64,000 nt of DNA from Bradyrhizobium paxllaeri (GCF_001693515.2 NZ_CP042968.1:5828001-5892000), one strand, 5' to 3'. Shown: positions 27,255 to 36,727, counted from the first letter of the stretch. The notes: generated from the letters alone by a model not told the origin. Numbers and translations are program-made.

Positions 27255-28052
27255 CTACTTGCCCTTCCAGTTCGGCGAGCGCTTGTTGAGGAACGCGTCC
27301 ATGCCTTCGCGGAAATCCTCGCTCATATAGGCGCGCAGGATCAGGTCCTCGCCCTCGTCGCGCGTCAGGGTCCTGCGGATGCGGCGTACCGCCTCCTTGG
27401 TGACCTCGAGCGTGATCGGCGCGTGGCTGGCGACGAGTTTTGCGGTCTCATCGGCGCGGCGCTGCAGGGTCTCGACATCGGGCACGACTTCGTTGAGCAG
27501 CCCGAGCGCCAGCGCTTCCGGCGCCTCGACCAAGCGCGCCCTAAAGATCAGGTCCTTGGTCCGCGCCGGGCCGACCAGCGAAACCAGCCTGGAGATGTTG
27601 GACATCGACAGGCAATTGCCGAGCGTGCGCGCGATCGGAAAACCCATCCGCGTCGTCTCGGTGCCGATGCGGATGTCGCAGCACGCCGCGATCCCGGCGC
27701 CGCCGCCGGTGCAGGCGCCGGCAATCGCCGCGATCGTCGGCACCCGGCACGCTTCCAGCGTGCCGAGCACGCGGTCGATCCGCGCTTCATAATCGAGCGC
27801 GTCCTGCGCCGTCTTGAAGGCTCGGAACTGCGAGATGTCTGTACCCGACGCAAATGCCTTGTCGCCCGCGCCGGTCAGGATCATCGCCTTGATCGAACGG
27901 TCGTTGTTGATGGTCTCGCAGATCGCCGCCATCTGCTCGTACATGGCAAAGGTCAGCGCATTGCGCGCCTGCGGACGGTTGAACGTCAGCCGGGCAATCC
28001 CGTCCTCGACGGAATAGATCAGGTCTTCAGTCGAAGCTACCGGCGCGTTCAT
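27255..28052 (-). CDS. Enoyl-CoA hydratase/isomerase family protein
   Basis: From the ATG at 28052 (AGAGAG ribosome site; a TTG at 28082 is the alternative) the protein has 265 residues of the crotonase family. ARLTFNRPQARNAL opens it, with the oxyanion loop FASGTDIS and the conserved AIAGACTGGGAGIAACCDIR segment. It probably hydrates or isomerises an acyl-CoA. Its Asp/Glu catalytic pair cannot be assigned confidently by eye, so the exact reaction is open. It follows the aminotransferase gene by about 40 bases and shares its transcript. Confidence 0.9.
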   Translation of the reverse strand: MNAPVASTEDLIYSVEDGIARLTFNRPQARNALTFAMYEQMAAICETINNDRSIKAMILTGAGDKAFASGTDISQFRAFKTAQDALDYEARIDRVLGTLEACRVPTIAAIAGACTGGGAGIAACCDIRIGTETTRMGFPIARTLGNCLSMSNISRLVSLVGPARTKDLIFRARLVEAPEALALGLLNEVVPDVETLQRRADETAKLVASHAPITLEVTKEAVRRIRRTLTRDEGEDLILRAYMSEDFREGMDAFLNKRSPNWKGK

Positions 28053-28088
28053 CGCAGCTCTCTCTATTGTTGTTTCGGTCAAACGATC

Positions 28089-29291
28089 TCAGGCGACGGC
28101 AGCAGCCTTCGGCATCGCGACGACATCGCGTCCCTTCAGCACTTCCATCGCCGCCAGCACGCCGCCGCTGCGGTGCGGCACCTTGCCGAGGTCGAGGCCC
28201 ATCTCGACGCCCGACAGCGTGCCCATCAGCATCAGGTCGTTGAAGTGGCCGATATGGCCGATCCGGAACACCTTGCCCTTGATCTTGTTGAGGCCGGTGC
28301 CGAGCGACATGTCGAAGTTTTCCAGCACGACCTTGCGGAAGTTGTCGGCGTCATGACCTTCCGGCATGACGACGCCGGTCAGCGCCGGCGAGTGCGCGCC
28401 CTGCTCCTGACACTGCGTATCCAGGCCCCAGACCTTGATGGCGGCACGCGTCGCGGCGCTGTGGCGCTTGTGGCGGGCGAAGACGTTCTCCAGCCCCTCC
28501 TCCTCGAGCATCTTGACCGCTTCGCGCAAGCCGAACAGCAGGTTGGTGGCCGGCGTATAGGGCCAGGTGCCGGCCTTGTTGATGGCGATGACTTCCTGCC
28601 AGTCCCAGTAGGAGCGCATCGCCGGATTGGCCTTCGCCACCGCGAGCGCCTTTTCCGAGATGGCATTGAAGCCGAGACCCGGCGGCAGCATCAGGCCCTT
28701 CTGCGATCCGGCCACCGACACGTCGATGCCCCAGGCGTCGTGCTCATATTCCAGCGAGCCGAGACCGGAGATGGTGTCGACCATCAGCAGCGCGGGATGA
28801 CCCACGCGGTCGAGAATCTTGCGGACGTCCTGCGGATGGGTGACGCAGCCCGTCGACGTCTCGTTGTGAACCACGCACACGGCCTTGATCGTGTGCGCCT
28901 TGTCGGCCGCCAGCCGGGCCTCGATCTGCTCGAGGTCGGCGCCGTGGCGCCAGTCGCCGGGGATGAAATCCACTTCGAGCTTGAACTTGTCGGCGATACC
29001 GCGCCACAGCACGGCGAACTGCCCGGTCTCCGCCATCAGCACCTTGTCGCCGGGCTGCAGTGTGTTGACGATGGCCGCCTCCCAGGCGCCGGTGCCCGAC
29101 GACGGGTAGATGATCACCGGTTGCTTGGTGCGAAACACCCGCTGCATGGCCGCCAGCGCGGCGTATCCGACCTCGGCAAATTCCGGACCCCGGTGGTCCA
29201 TGGTCGGCATATCCATGGCACGCAGCACCCGGTCCGGCACGTTGGTCGGTCCCGGAATCTGCAGAAAATGCCGTCCAGTATGCACAGTCAT
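28089..29291 (-). CDS. Class V aminotransferase, serine-glyoxylate type (copy 1)
   Basis: The 400-residue PLP enzyme begins at the ATG at 29291, seven bases after GGAAGGA. SSGTGAWEAAIVNTL (about residues 64-78) binds the cofactor phosphate, and Lys198 in VAGSQKGLMLPPG is the Schiff-base lysine. The closest known families are serine-glyoxylate and alanine-glyoxylate aminotransferases. The upstream gene encodes a clear paralogue, with the same start (GRHFLQIPGP). The two may have different amino donors or acceptors. It is followed by the enoyl-CoA hydratase. Confidence 0.85.
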   Translation of the reverse strand: MTVHTGRHFLQIPGPTNVPDRVLRAMDMPTMDHRGPEFAEVGYAALAAMQRVFRTKQPVIIYPSSGTGAWEAAIVNTLQPGDKVLMAETGQFAVLWRGIADKFKLEVDFIPGDWRHGADLEQIEARLAADKAHTIKAVCVVHNETSTGCVTHPQDVRKILDRVGHPALLMVDTISGLGSLEYEHDAWGIDVSVAGSQKGLMLPPGLGFNAISEKALAVAKANPAMRSYWDWQEVIAINKAGTWPYTPATNLLFGLREAVKMLEEEGLENVFARHKRHSAATRAAIKVWGLDTQCQEQGAHSPALTGVVMPEGHDADNFRKVVLENFDMSLGTGLNKIKGKVFRIGHIGHFNDLMLMGTLSGVEMGLDLGKVPHRSGGVLAAMEVLKGRDVVAMPKAAAVA

Positions 29292-29429
29292 GGGCGTCCT
29301 TCCCGGTCTTGGCGTTTCGAGCCGCTCGAATATCACCATTTGGCGGGCTTGTCGCCCGCCGGACGGAGCACGTCAATGCATAAGAAGCGGGGCTTGAGCG
29401 CGCCCCCGGGGCCTGGCGCGAGTTGCCGG

Positions 29430-30632
29430 CTAGCTGCCAACGACCTTGAGATGCGCCGGGGAATTGCCTTGCGGGCGCTGCTCCAGATACGTCATCGCGG
29501 CATCGACGCCGCCGGCCCGGTACGGAATACCGGCGACCGACAATCCCATCTCCACGCCCGTCAGCGCAGCGAGCAAGGTCAGCTCATTGCACTCGCCGAG
29601 ATGGCCGATGCGGAATACCTTGCCGGCCACCTTCGACAGTCCGGAGCCGAGCGACATGTTGAAGTTGTCGAGCACGACCTTGCGGAACTGGTCCGCGTCA
29701 TGCCCCGGCGGCATCAGAACGGCGGTGAGAACAGGCGAAAAGTCCTTAGGCTCCTGGCAGAGCACTTCCAGTCCCCAGTGATTGACGGCGACACGCGTCG
29801 CAGCGGCAAGCCGCTGATGGCGTGCAAAGACCTGGTCGAGCCCCTCCTCAAGCAGCATCGCGATGGCCTCGCGCAGGCCGTAGAGCAGATTGGTTGCCGG
29901 CGTGTACGGGAAGAAGCCGTTTGCATTCGGCTTCAGCATTTCCTCCCAATCCCAATACGACCGCGGCATTGTGTTGGTCTTGGCGGCAGCGCGGGCCTTG
30001 TCCGAGATCGCGTTGAAGCCCAGACCGGGCGGCAGCATGAACCCTTTCTGCGAGCAGCTCACGCTGACGTCGACCCTCCATTCGTCGTGCCGATAGTCGG
30101 CCGATCCCAGCGAGGAGATGGTGTCGACCATCAGGAGCGCCGGATGACCGGCCCGGTCGATCGCGGCGCGGATTTCGCCGATCCGGCTGGTGGCACCGGT
30201 CGAGGTTTCGTTATGAACGACCATCACCGCCTTGAGCGCATGTGACGTGTCGCGCGTTAGCCTTTCTTCGATGACCGCGGGGTCTGCGCCGCGGCGCCAG
30301 TCGCCGGGCAGGAAATCAACGTCAATTCCCCAGCGCGCGGCCATCTGGCGCCACAAGGTGGCGAAGTGACCGGTCTCCACCATCAGCACCTTGTCGCCCG
30401 GCGACAGCGTGTTGACGATCGCGGCTTCCCAGGCGCCGGTGCCCGACGAAGGAAAGATCATGACCGGTCCCGAGGTTTGGAAAATCTTCTGGGCGCCCTC
30501 CAGCACCGTGCGCCCGAGCTGGCCGAACTCGGCGCTGCGGTGATCGATGACCGGCATGTCCATCGCCCGAAGAACACGGTCGGGGACAGGGCTCGGGCCC
30601 GGAATCTGCAGAAAATGCCGTCCTTGCCGCAT
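29430..30632 (-). CDS. Class V aminotransferase, serine-glyoxylate type (copy 2)
   Basis: The 400-residue protein starts at the ATG at 30632, right after GGGAGG. It has PSSGTGAWEAAIVNTLSPGD and Lys196 in SCSQKGFMLPPG. It is a paralogue of the adjacent copy 1: the first 26 residues are nearly the same and most blocks align. The 5' region faces the GntR regulator, with a palindromic candidate operator between them, so this gene is the likely first gene of a regulated operon. A role in making glycine from glyoxylate, or in a related 2-oxoacid transamination, is suggested by the neighbouring 2-hydroxyacid dehydrogenase and GlcG gene. Confidence 0.85.
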   Translation of the reverse strand: MRQGRHFLQIPGPSPVPDRVLRAMDMPVIDHRSAEFGQLGRTVLEGAQKIFQTSGPVMIFPSSGTGAWEAAIVNTLSPGDKVLMVETGHFATLWRQMAARWGIDVDFLPGDWRRGADPAVIEERLTRDTSHALKAVMVVHNETSTGATSRIGEIRAAIDRAGHPALLMVDTISSLGSADYRHDEWRVDVSVSCSQKGFMLPPGLGFNAISDKARAAAKTNTMPRSYWDWEEMLKPNANGFFPYTPATNLLYGLREAIAMLLEEGLDQVFARHQRLAAATRVAVNHWGLEVLCQEPKDFSPVLTAVLMPPGHDADQFRKVVLDNFNMSLGSGLSKVAGKVFRIGHLGECNELTLLAALTGVEMGLSVAGIPYRAGGVDAAMTYLEQRPQGNSPAHLKVVGS

Positions 30633-30684
30633 GATGACCTCCCGTCGTCGCCCCCTCCGATCATTTTGCATTCATTTTTTGGTT

Positions 30685-30703
30685 TGTAAAATGATATTTT
30701 ACA
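30685..30703. promoter_or_regulatory. Candidate GntR operator between aminotransferase and regulator genes
   Basis: Perfect palindrome TGTAAAATGATATTTTACA, two 8-base arms around GAT. It sits in an AT-rich stretch between the divergent starts (minus-strand start at 30632, plus-strand start near 30727). GntR/FCD regulators typically bind T-G-T-N-x-A-C-A type palindromes, so the adjacent regulator probably controls both directions here (inference). Confidence 0.6.
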
Positions 30704-30726
30704 TGCATTATCGGTCGTCGACGTTG

Positions 30727-31500
30727 ATGGCTCCGCAAACTACCGTTGCAACTATGAAATCAACGATTCCCGAATCCGGGATGCCAATCGCAAAGCCCGC
30801 CGACAACGGCGCGGAGCGCACTGAGCCTTCGCTCCACGGCGAAATCCTGTCGCGGCTTCGCGACTACGTGGTCGAAGGCAACATTCCGGACGGCGGGCGC
30901 GTTCCCGAACGGCAGCTCTGCGAAATGTTCGGAATTTCCCGCACCCCCCTGCGCGAGGCCCTCAAGGTACTGGCTGCCGAAGGACTGATCGAGCTGCTGC
31001 CCAACCGCGGCGCGCGCGTGCGCCAGCTTGGCCAGCGCGATCTGGAGGAGCTTTTCGACGTGATGGGCGGCCTGGAAAGCCTCGCCGGGCGGCTCGCCTG
31101 CGAAACCATCACGGATGAAGAAATCGCCGAGATCGAGCGGCTACACTACGAAATGTACGGCCACTACCTGCATCGCAACATGCACAACTACTTTCAGGCC
31201 AACCAGCGCATCCATGAAAGGATCGTGGCGGCATCCCGCAACGAGACGCTGCGCACCATCTACACCAACCTGGCCGGCCGGATCCGCCGGGTTCGTTATT
31301 CCGCCAACTTCGCGCGCGAACGACAGCGCTGGACCGAGGCGATGCGCGAGCACGAAGCGATCCTGGATGCGTTGCGGCGCCGGGCCGGCAGCGAGCTCGC
31401 TGACATCCTGTTCCAGCACCTGCGCAACAAGCGGACCGCGGCAGTCGAGCACCTCGGCGGGATGCCGGAGGCGGTGATCGCTGAGGCCACAGACGGCTAA
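30727..31500 (+). CDS. GntR-family (FCD-type) transcriptional regulator
   Basis: The protein starts at the ATG at 30727 (or 30754); the upstream ATG at 30703 overlaps the candidate operator. It has a winged helix-turn-helix with PERQLCEMFGISRTPLREAL and KVLAAEGLIELLPNRGARV, the conserved GntR DNA-binding block, at about residues 55-105. The C-terminal half is an all-helical FCD ligand domain with H-rich segments such as LHYEMYGHYLHRNMHNYF. It divergently faces the aminotransferase genes and precedes the FAD/Fe-S oxidoreductase, and most likely regulates 2-hydroxyacid or glyoxylate metabolism. Confidence 0.85.
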   Translation: MAPQTTVATMKSTIPESGMPIAKPADNGAERTEPSLHGEILSRLRDYVVEGNIPDGGRVPERQLCEMFGISRTPLREALKVLAAEGLIELLPNRGARVRQLGQRDLEELFDVMGGLESLAGRLACETITDEEIAEIERLHYEMYGHYLHRNMHNYFQANQRIHERIVAASRNETLRTIYTNLAGRIRRVRYSANFARERQRWTEAMREHEAILDALRRRAGSELADILFQHLRNKRTAAVEHLGGMPEAVIAEATDG

Positions 31501-31604
31501 CCCTCAACACATTATGAATTCACAATTGACGCCGCCCCAAGATAAATTGCATCTGCTTCCTTGAGAGATTGCCGAAACAATCCTCTTGGACGATAGGATT
31601 TGGG

Positions 31605-34547
31605 ATGAAGAATGCGTCATCACTTGAGCGCCGGCTACGGTCTAATATTACCGGCGACGTCCTGTTCGACCGATTTAGCCGCGGCCGCTACGCGACCGAT
31701 GCCTCGTTCTATCAGATCCTCCCCCTTGGCGTCGTGGTTCCCAGGACCATGGACGAGGCGCTGCGGGCGCTCGCCATCGCGAAGGACGAGGGACGAATCG
31801 TGACCCCGCGCGGCGGCGGCACCTCGCAATGCGGCCAGACCGTCAACGAGGGGCTAGTCGTCGACTTTTCGAAGCACCTGAACCGGCTGCTCTCGCTCGA
31901 TGTAGAGAACCGGACCTGCGTGGTCGAGCCTGGCATCGTGCTCGACGATCTCAACCGCCAGCTCAGGAAGCACGGGCTGTGGTTTCCGGTCGACGTCTCC
32001 ACCGCCTCGCGCGCCACCATCGGCGGCATGGCCGGCAACAATTCCTGCGGCGGCCGTTCGCTGCGCTACGGCACCATGCGCGACAACACGCTGTCGATGG
32101 ATGCGGCGCTGGCCGACGGCACGCTATTGCATTTCGGCGAAGTGCCGCGAGATCTGGCCCGGGTGAATTCACCGCAGAGCGGGCTCGAACTATTCCGTGA
32201 CATGCTCGATCTCGGCGAGCGTGAGGCCGCCGAGGTCGCCGAGCGTTTCCCGAAGGTGCAGCGCCGCGTCGGCGGCTACAATCTCGATGCGCTGGTGCCG
32301 CGCAATGCGCCGAACAATTTGGCGCATTTGCTGGTCGGCTCCGAAGGTACGCTGGCGTTCACGACGCAGGTCGAACTCAAACTGTGGCCCGTGATCCGCA
32401 ACAAGGTGCTGGGCGTCTGCCATTTCGGCAGTTTCTATGAGGCGATGGACGCGGCGCAGCATCTGGTGAAACTGCGTCCCATCGCGGTGGAGTTGGTCGA
32501 CAGGACCATGATCGCGCTCGGGCGCGACATCGCGATGTTCAAGCCCGTGATCGAGGCGACCGTGCGCGGCGATCCGGATGCACTGCTGATCGTCGAATTT
32601 GCGGAAGAGGATCAGGCCGACAATCTGCAGAAGCTGAAGCAGCTTTCCGAATTGATGGCAGATCTCGGCTTCGGCTGGAACCATCCGCAGCGCAAATGGG
32701 GCGGCGTGGTCGACGTTGTCGAACCCGCGAGGCAGACGGCCATCGCGGATTTCCGCACCTCCGGCCTCAACGTCATGATGTCGATGAAGCAGGAGGGCAA
32801 GCCGGTCTCCTTCGTCGAGGACTGCGCCGTGCCGCTGCCACATCTCGCCGACTACACCGAGCGGCTCAACGCCATCTTCGCCAGGCACGGCACGCGCGGC
32901 ACGATGTATGCTCATGCCTCGGAAGGCTGCCTGCACGTGCGGCCCGTTCTCAATCTGAAGCTCGAAAAAGACGCCAAGGCGATGCGTGCCATCGCCGAAG
33001 AGGCGTTCGAGATGGTGCGCGAATACAAGGGCTCGCATTCCGGCGAGCACGGCGATGGCCTGGTTCGCTCCGAATTCCACGAAGCGATGTTCGGCGCCCG
33101 CATCGTCGCCGATTTCAGGGAGGTCAAGCAGCGCTTCGATCCGGAGAACCTGCTCAATCCCGGCAAGATCGTCGATCCGCCCAGGATGGACGACCGCAGC
33201 CTGTTTCGCTATCGGCCTGACTATCGCGTCGGTGACCTGAAGACCGCGCTCGACTGGTCGGCCTATCCCGGCGCCGGCGGCGGCTTTCAGGGCGCGGTCG
33301 AGATGTGCAACAACAACGGCGCCTGTCGGAAGCTGGAGGGCGGCGTGATGTGCCCGTCCTATCGCGCCACCCGCAACGAGAAGGACGTCACGCGCGGCCG
33401 CGCCAATACGCTGCGGCTGGCGATCTCGGGCCAACTCGGGCCGGATGCGCTGGCTTCGGACGAGATGATGGAGACGCTGAAACTCTGCGTGTCCTGCAAG
33501 GCGTGCCGCCATGAATGCCCGACCGGCGTCGACATGGCCAAGATGAAGATCGAGGTGCTGGCTGCGCGCGCGGCGACGCACGGCCTTTCGCTGCGCGACC
33601 GGCTGGTCGGCTATCTCCCGCGCTATGTGGAGCTGGCGTCCCGCTTCGCGCCGCTCGCCAACTGGCGCAACAGCAGCCCGTTGCTGCGTGCACTGTTCGA
33701 GAAATTTGCCGGCATCAGCGCCAAACGCGCCCTGCCCGCGTTCCGCCGCGACGTGTTCAGGCCCGATGCCGAGACATATGGTGCGTCGGATGGCCGCGAA
33801 GTCGTGCTGTTCGCCGATACGTTCAATCGCGCCTATGAGCGGGAAAATCTCGACGCCGCCTTGCGGGTGCTGGTCGAGGCCGGATATCGCGTCCATATCC
33901 CACGGCCTGCGGATCGCGCCCGGCCGCTGTGTTGCGGACGGACGTTCCTCTCAGCGGGATTAGTCGATCAGGCGCGCAGCGAATTGAACAGGCTGGTCAC
34001 CACCTATGCGCCGTTTGCTGCGCGCGGGGTGCCGATCATCGGGTTGGAGCCGAGCTGTCTCCTGACGCTGCGCGACGAGTTGCTCTCGCTGCGCTCGGAT
34101 AATGAGGCGAAGAGCATCAGCGCACATGCTCTTCTGTTCGAGGAATTCCTGGTCCGCGAGGCGGAGGCCGGACGGCTGGAGCTGCCGCTTGGCGCGATGC
34201 CGGGAAAAGCGCTGATTCACGGCCACTGCCATCAAAAGTCATTCGGCGCGTTCAAGCCGGTCGAAAAGGCGCTTCGCCTCATTCCCGAACTCAGCGTCGA
34301 AACCATCGAATCCAGTTGCTGCGGCATGGCCGGCGCGTTCGGCTACGGCGCAGACACTTATGAGGCTTCGATGGAGATGGCCGAGCTGTCGCTGCTGCCG
34401 GCGGTCCGCCGCGCCGATGCTTCCGCACTGATCGTGGCCGACGGTACCTCGTGCCGGCACCAGATCAAGGATGGCACGAGCCGTGCAGCCCTGCATGTCG
34501 CCCGCGTGCTCGCGATGAGCCTCGACAGCGCGCAAGTGAAGCATTAA
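31605..34547 (+). CDS. FAD/Fe-S 2-hydroxyacid dehydrogenase (YdiJ-type GlcD-GlcF fusion)
   Basis: From the ATG at 31605 the protein has 980 residues. An FAD_binding_4 domain is in the first 230 residues (RGGGTSQCGQTVN and MAGNNSCGGRSLRYGTM), followed by FAD-oxidase C with H-rich segments. A ferredoxin-like Fe-S region is near residue 628 (CVSCKACRHECPTG), and CCG-type heterodisulfide reductase motifs lie near the C-terminus (GHCHQKS, SSCCGMAGAFGYG). This is the architecture of E. coli YdiJ, a D-2-hydroxyglutarate dehydrogenase, and of GlcD-GlcF fusions. Glycolate, D-lactate or D-2-hydroxyglutarate are the candidate substrates; the neighbouring aminotransferases favour glycolate to glyoxylate to glycine. 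Confidence 0.85.
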   Translation: MKNASSLERRLRSNITGDVLFDRFSRGRYATDASFYQILPLGVVVPRTMDEALRALAIAKDEGRIVTPRGGGTSQCGQTVNEGLVVDFSKHLNRLLSLDVENRTCVVEPGIVLDDLNRQLRKHGLWFPVDVSTASRATIGGMAGNNSCGGRSLRYGTMRDNTLSMDAALADGTLLHFGEVPRDLARVNSPQSGLELFRDMLDLGEREAAEVAERFPKVQRRVGGYNLDALVPRNAPNNLAHLLVGSEGTLAFTTQVELKLWPVIRNKVLGVCHFGSFYEAMDAAQHLVKLRPIAVELVDRTMIALGRDIAMFKPVIEATVRGDPDALLIVEFAEEDQADNLQKLKQLSELMADLGFGWNHPQRKWGGVVDVVEPARQTAIADFRTSGLNVMMSMKQEGKPVSFVEDCAVPLPHLADYTERLNAIFARHGTRGTMYAHASEGCLHVRPVLNLKLEKDAKAMRAIAEEAFEMVREYKGSHSGEHGDGLVRSEFHEAMFGARIVADFREVKQRFDPENLLNPGKIVDPPRMDDRSLFRYRPDYRVGDLKTALDWSAYPGAGGGFQGAVEMCNNNGACRKLEGGVMCPSYRATRNEKDVTRGRANTLRLAISGQLGPDALASDEMMETLKLCVSCKACRHECPTGVDMAKMKIEVLAARAATHGLSLRDRLVGYLPRYVELASRFAPLANWRNSSPLLRALFEKFAGISAKRALPAFRRDVFRPDAETYGASDGREVVLFADTFNRAYERENLDAALRVLVEAGYRVHIPRPADRARPLCCGRTFLSAGLVDQARSELNRLVTTYAPFAARGVPIIGLEPSCLLTLRDELLSLRSDNEAKSISAHALLFEEFLVREAEAGRLELPLGAMPGKALIHGHCHQKSFGAFKPVEKALRLIPELSVETIESSCCGMAGAFGYGADTYEASMEMAELSLLPAVRRADASALIVADGTSCRHQIKDGTSRAALHVARVLAMSLDSAQVKH

Positions 34548-34577
34548 TCCCCACTCAATCGCAAAGGACCTGATTTT

Positions 34578-35006
34578 ATGGCTGAACTTACCCTCGACGT
34601 CGCCCGCAAGATTCTCGATGCCGCCCTCGCCAAGGGCGTCGAGAAGAAGCTGAAGCCGCTGGTCATCACCATTCTGGATGCCCGCGGCTGCGTGAAGGTC
34701 ACGGCGGCGCAGGACGGCACCAGCCTGATGCGCGCCGAGATCGCGCATGGCAAGGCCTACGGCGCGCTCGCGATGGGCATGGGGTCGCGGGCATTGTTCC
34801 AGCGCGCCCAGGAACAGGCCTATTTCGTCAGTGCCGTGAATGCGCTGGCGCAGGGGCGCCTGGTGCCGGTGCCCGGCGGCGTCCTTGTCATGGACGGCAC
34901 CACACTCCTCGGCGCGGTCGGTGTCAGCGGCGACACGTCGGACAATGACGAGATCTGCGCTGTCGCGGGCATCGAAGCTGCTGGATTGAAGGCGAATGCG
35001 GGATAA
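34578..35006 (+). CDS. GlcG/HbpS-family protein
   Basis: The 142-residue protein has the GlcG-type fold signature: a helix ARKILDAALAKGVEKKLK, then VTILDARG and MRAEIAHGKAYGALAMG. A glycine-rich GGVLVMDGTTLLGAVGVSGD segment is near the C-terminus. In many genomes GlcG is encoded next to glycolate oxidase genes; it may bind small ligands or haem, and its function is not settled. It lies 30 bases after the FAD/Fe-S dehydrogenase and is probably the last gene of that operon. Confidence 0.85.
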   Translation: MAELTLDVARKILDAALAKGVEKKLKPLVITILDARGCVKVTAAQDGTSLMRAEIAHGKAYGALAMGMGSRALFQRAQEQAYFVSAVNALAQGRLVPVPGGVLVMDGTTLLGAVGVSGDTSDNDEICAVAGIEAAGLKANAG

Positions 35007-35773
35007 CGATCCCCGCGCATTGCGCAGGTCGGTGTCCTGATCGCTTTCCGTCAGAGTTTGCTGACCATCGACATGATGAAATAAGAATCTGCTTCGATCG
35101 AAAGTCATGGTGCAACGTCAGGATGACCCGCCAGCGTGAACCAGCGGGCCACCGCAGAGCCATTATGTGCTGCGAGTGCCGCAGCTCCTAAGTCGCTAAA
35201 ATCGCCCGCATCAACGTACTCACCAAACGCCCGCGATTTGTAACTGCCACGTCGGAACGGGCGGCTAACTTCGTGGCCCGAACACAACGTACAGCAAAAA
35301 CTTTTGCTGTTGAATTCGTAGAGACTTGCAGCAAATTCCATAACGGGTCATTCCGCGAACTGCACTCTGGGCAATTGATCGGCGTAAACTTGTGTTTGCC
35401 GAGCGAGATTACTCCGTGCCCTAAACGTAGGCCCGCCGCGGACACCGAAGCACGTCCTGGTCAGCCTGCTCACGTTACCCGTCGCTAGATTTTCTTTGAT
35501 CCCTCGGCGCACACATCGTGCACACGGCGCCTTCCAACTAATTGAAAAACTTAACCCCCCTCGAAAGTTCGAATCGAATTACGCATTCGCTGAACGAAGG
35601 GATTGGCAAAGTCGAATGTCCGCCGCAACTACGAAAGGAGCATCTTCTCTAGGGAAAGTCACCCTGCGAAATCAAACAGGTGCGCCCACGAGCGCCACCG
35701 AAGTAGGTTCGAGGGCGCCAAGCTAATTCTGTCGTGACGAGAGCGATGATTTCCAGGGAGTGACTTCGGCAAC
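35007..35773. other. AT-richer intergenic region with a possible split zinc-ribbon ORF
   Basis: This 767-base stretch has no confident gene. On the minus strand two overlapping frames (stops near 35188 and 35105) contain NCPECSSRND in one and SFCCTLCSGHEVSRPFRRG in the next, which together resemble a zinc ribbon (CPEC-x(about 25)-CTLC) split by a frameshift near 35335. The 78-residue frame from 35341 to 35105 is open. It may be a decayed small metal-binding protein. Nothing else is recognised up to the LysR gene. Confidence 0.3.
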
Positions 35774-36727
35774 ATGAACGACCTAAGACGTTCCGGAAAG
35801 GCGATCGAGCTCAAGCATCTTCGTTTGGCTTTACTGACCTGCGATTGCGGCAGCTTTCGACGGGCGGCTGAACTATTGTCCGTTCGGCATTCGGCGCTAA
35901 GCCGCTCTATCGCTCAATTGGAACACCTGCTTGGTGCAACTTTGTTCGAGAGATCGAGCGGAGGAATAAGACCTACCGAGGTCGGCCGACGATTCTTACA
36001 CCTCGCGAGCGGGATTTTGACGCAGGTTGACGACCTGGTCGACGCGGCAGGCCGCGCTAGCTCCGGCCAAGTCGGTCGTATTGCAATTGGGCTTTGCGGA
36101 CCGCTGCCGGGAAAACGAGCGCAGTTTGGCGAGACGTTGACGGAGTTTAGGGGCCGCTTTCCCAAAATTGAGCTGGAAGTCATACAGCGTTCACCGCGGG
36201 GTTTGTTGAGATGTCTGGACAATCGGGCCGCAGACATTGTCATAGCTCCAGGACGGCTTCGTTCAGCAGACATGCAAACCAGAGCATTATGGACGGAGCG
36301 CATTTTTGTGTTGCTCAACAAGGACAACGCGCTTGCTGCGCGCGATATTATCTTCTGGACTGATCTTCTCGATGAAACGGTCTTGTTTGGCGGATCTGAG
36401 GATAAAGGAGAGTTGGAACATTTCCTTTGGTCCGCGCTCCCGCACTTTAGCAACCGGCCAGCTGTACAACGGCACGATGTGAGCCAGCTGCTGGTGAAGA
36501 ATCTCGTGAGTCTCGGCTTAGGCGTTACTTTCGCCTGGGAATCCGAAATTGGAACTCTTGATGAGAACGTCGTCTATCGCGAGTTCCGCGATAGCGCGAG
36601 CTCCATCGAGGTGTGTTTCAGCGCCCATTGGCTCACGCGAAACAAGAACGCAGCTCTTGCCCACTTTCTCAGCTTGCTGGTGGATCATCGCCCGTCTTTG
36701 GCAACCGCGGGATCATTAGCCGAGTGA
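35774..36727 (+). CDS. LysR-family transcriptional regulator
   Basis: The 317-residue protein has the LysR helix-turn-helix near residues 18-78: SFRRAAELLSVRHSALSRSI and LEHLLGATLFERSSGGIRPT. A periplasmic-binding-protein-like ligand domain follows. LysR proteins usually regulate a neighbouring gene, but here no divergent gene is close, and the 3' end overlaps the convergent DUF2274 gene by 43 bases. Base composition is lower in GC than the metabolic block before it, so it may be part of the conjugative element. The target is unknown. Confidence 0.85.
   Translation: MNDLRRSGKAIELKHLRLALLTCDCGSFRRAAELLSVRHSALSRSIAQLEHLLGATLFERSSGGIRPTEVGRRFLHLASGILTQVDDLVDAAGRASSGQVGRIAIGLCGPLPGKRAQFGETLTEFRGRFPKIELEVIQRSPRGLLRCLDNRAADIVIAPGRLRSADMQTRALWTERIFVLLNKDNALAARDIIFWTDLLDETVLFGGSEDKGELEHFLWSALPHFSNRPAVQRHDVSQLLVKNLVSLGLGVTFAWESEIGTLDENVVYREFRDSASSIEVCFSAHWLTRNKNAALAHFLSLLVDHRPSLATAGSLAE

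Noticed and set aside
27045..30245. Plus-strand open frame of 1066 codons
   Set aside because: It is antisense to the enoyl-CoA hydratase and both aminotransferases; no motif, and composition rich in Arg, His and Gln.
32190..33896. Minus-strand open frame of 568 codons
   Set aside because: It is antisense to the FAD/Fe-S dehydrogenase and lacks any domain signature.
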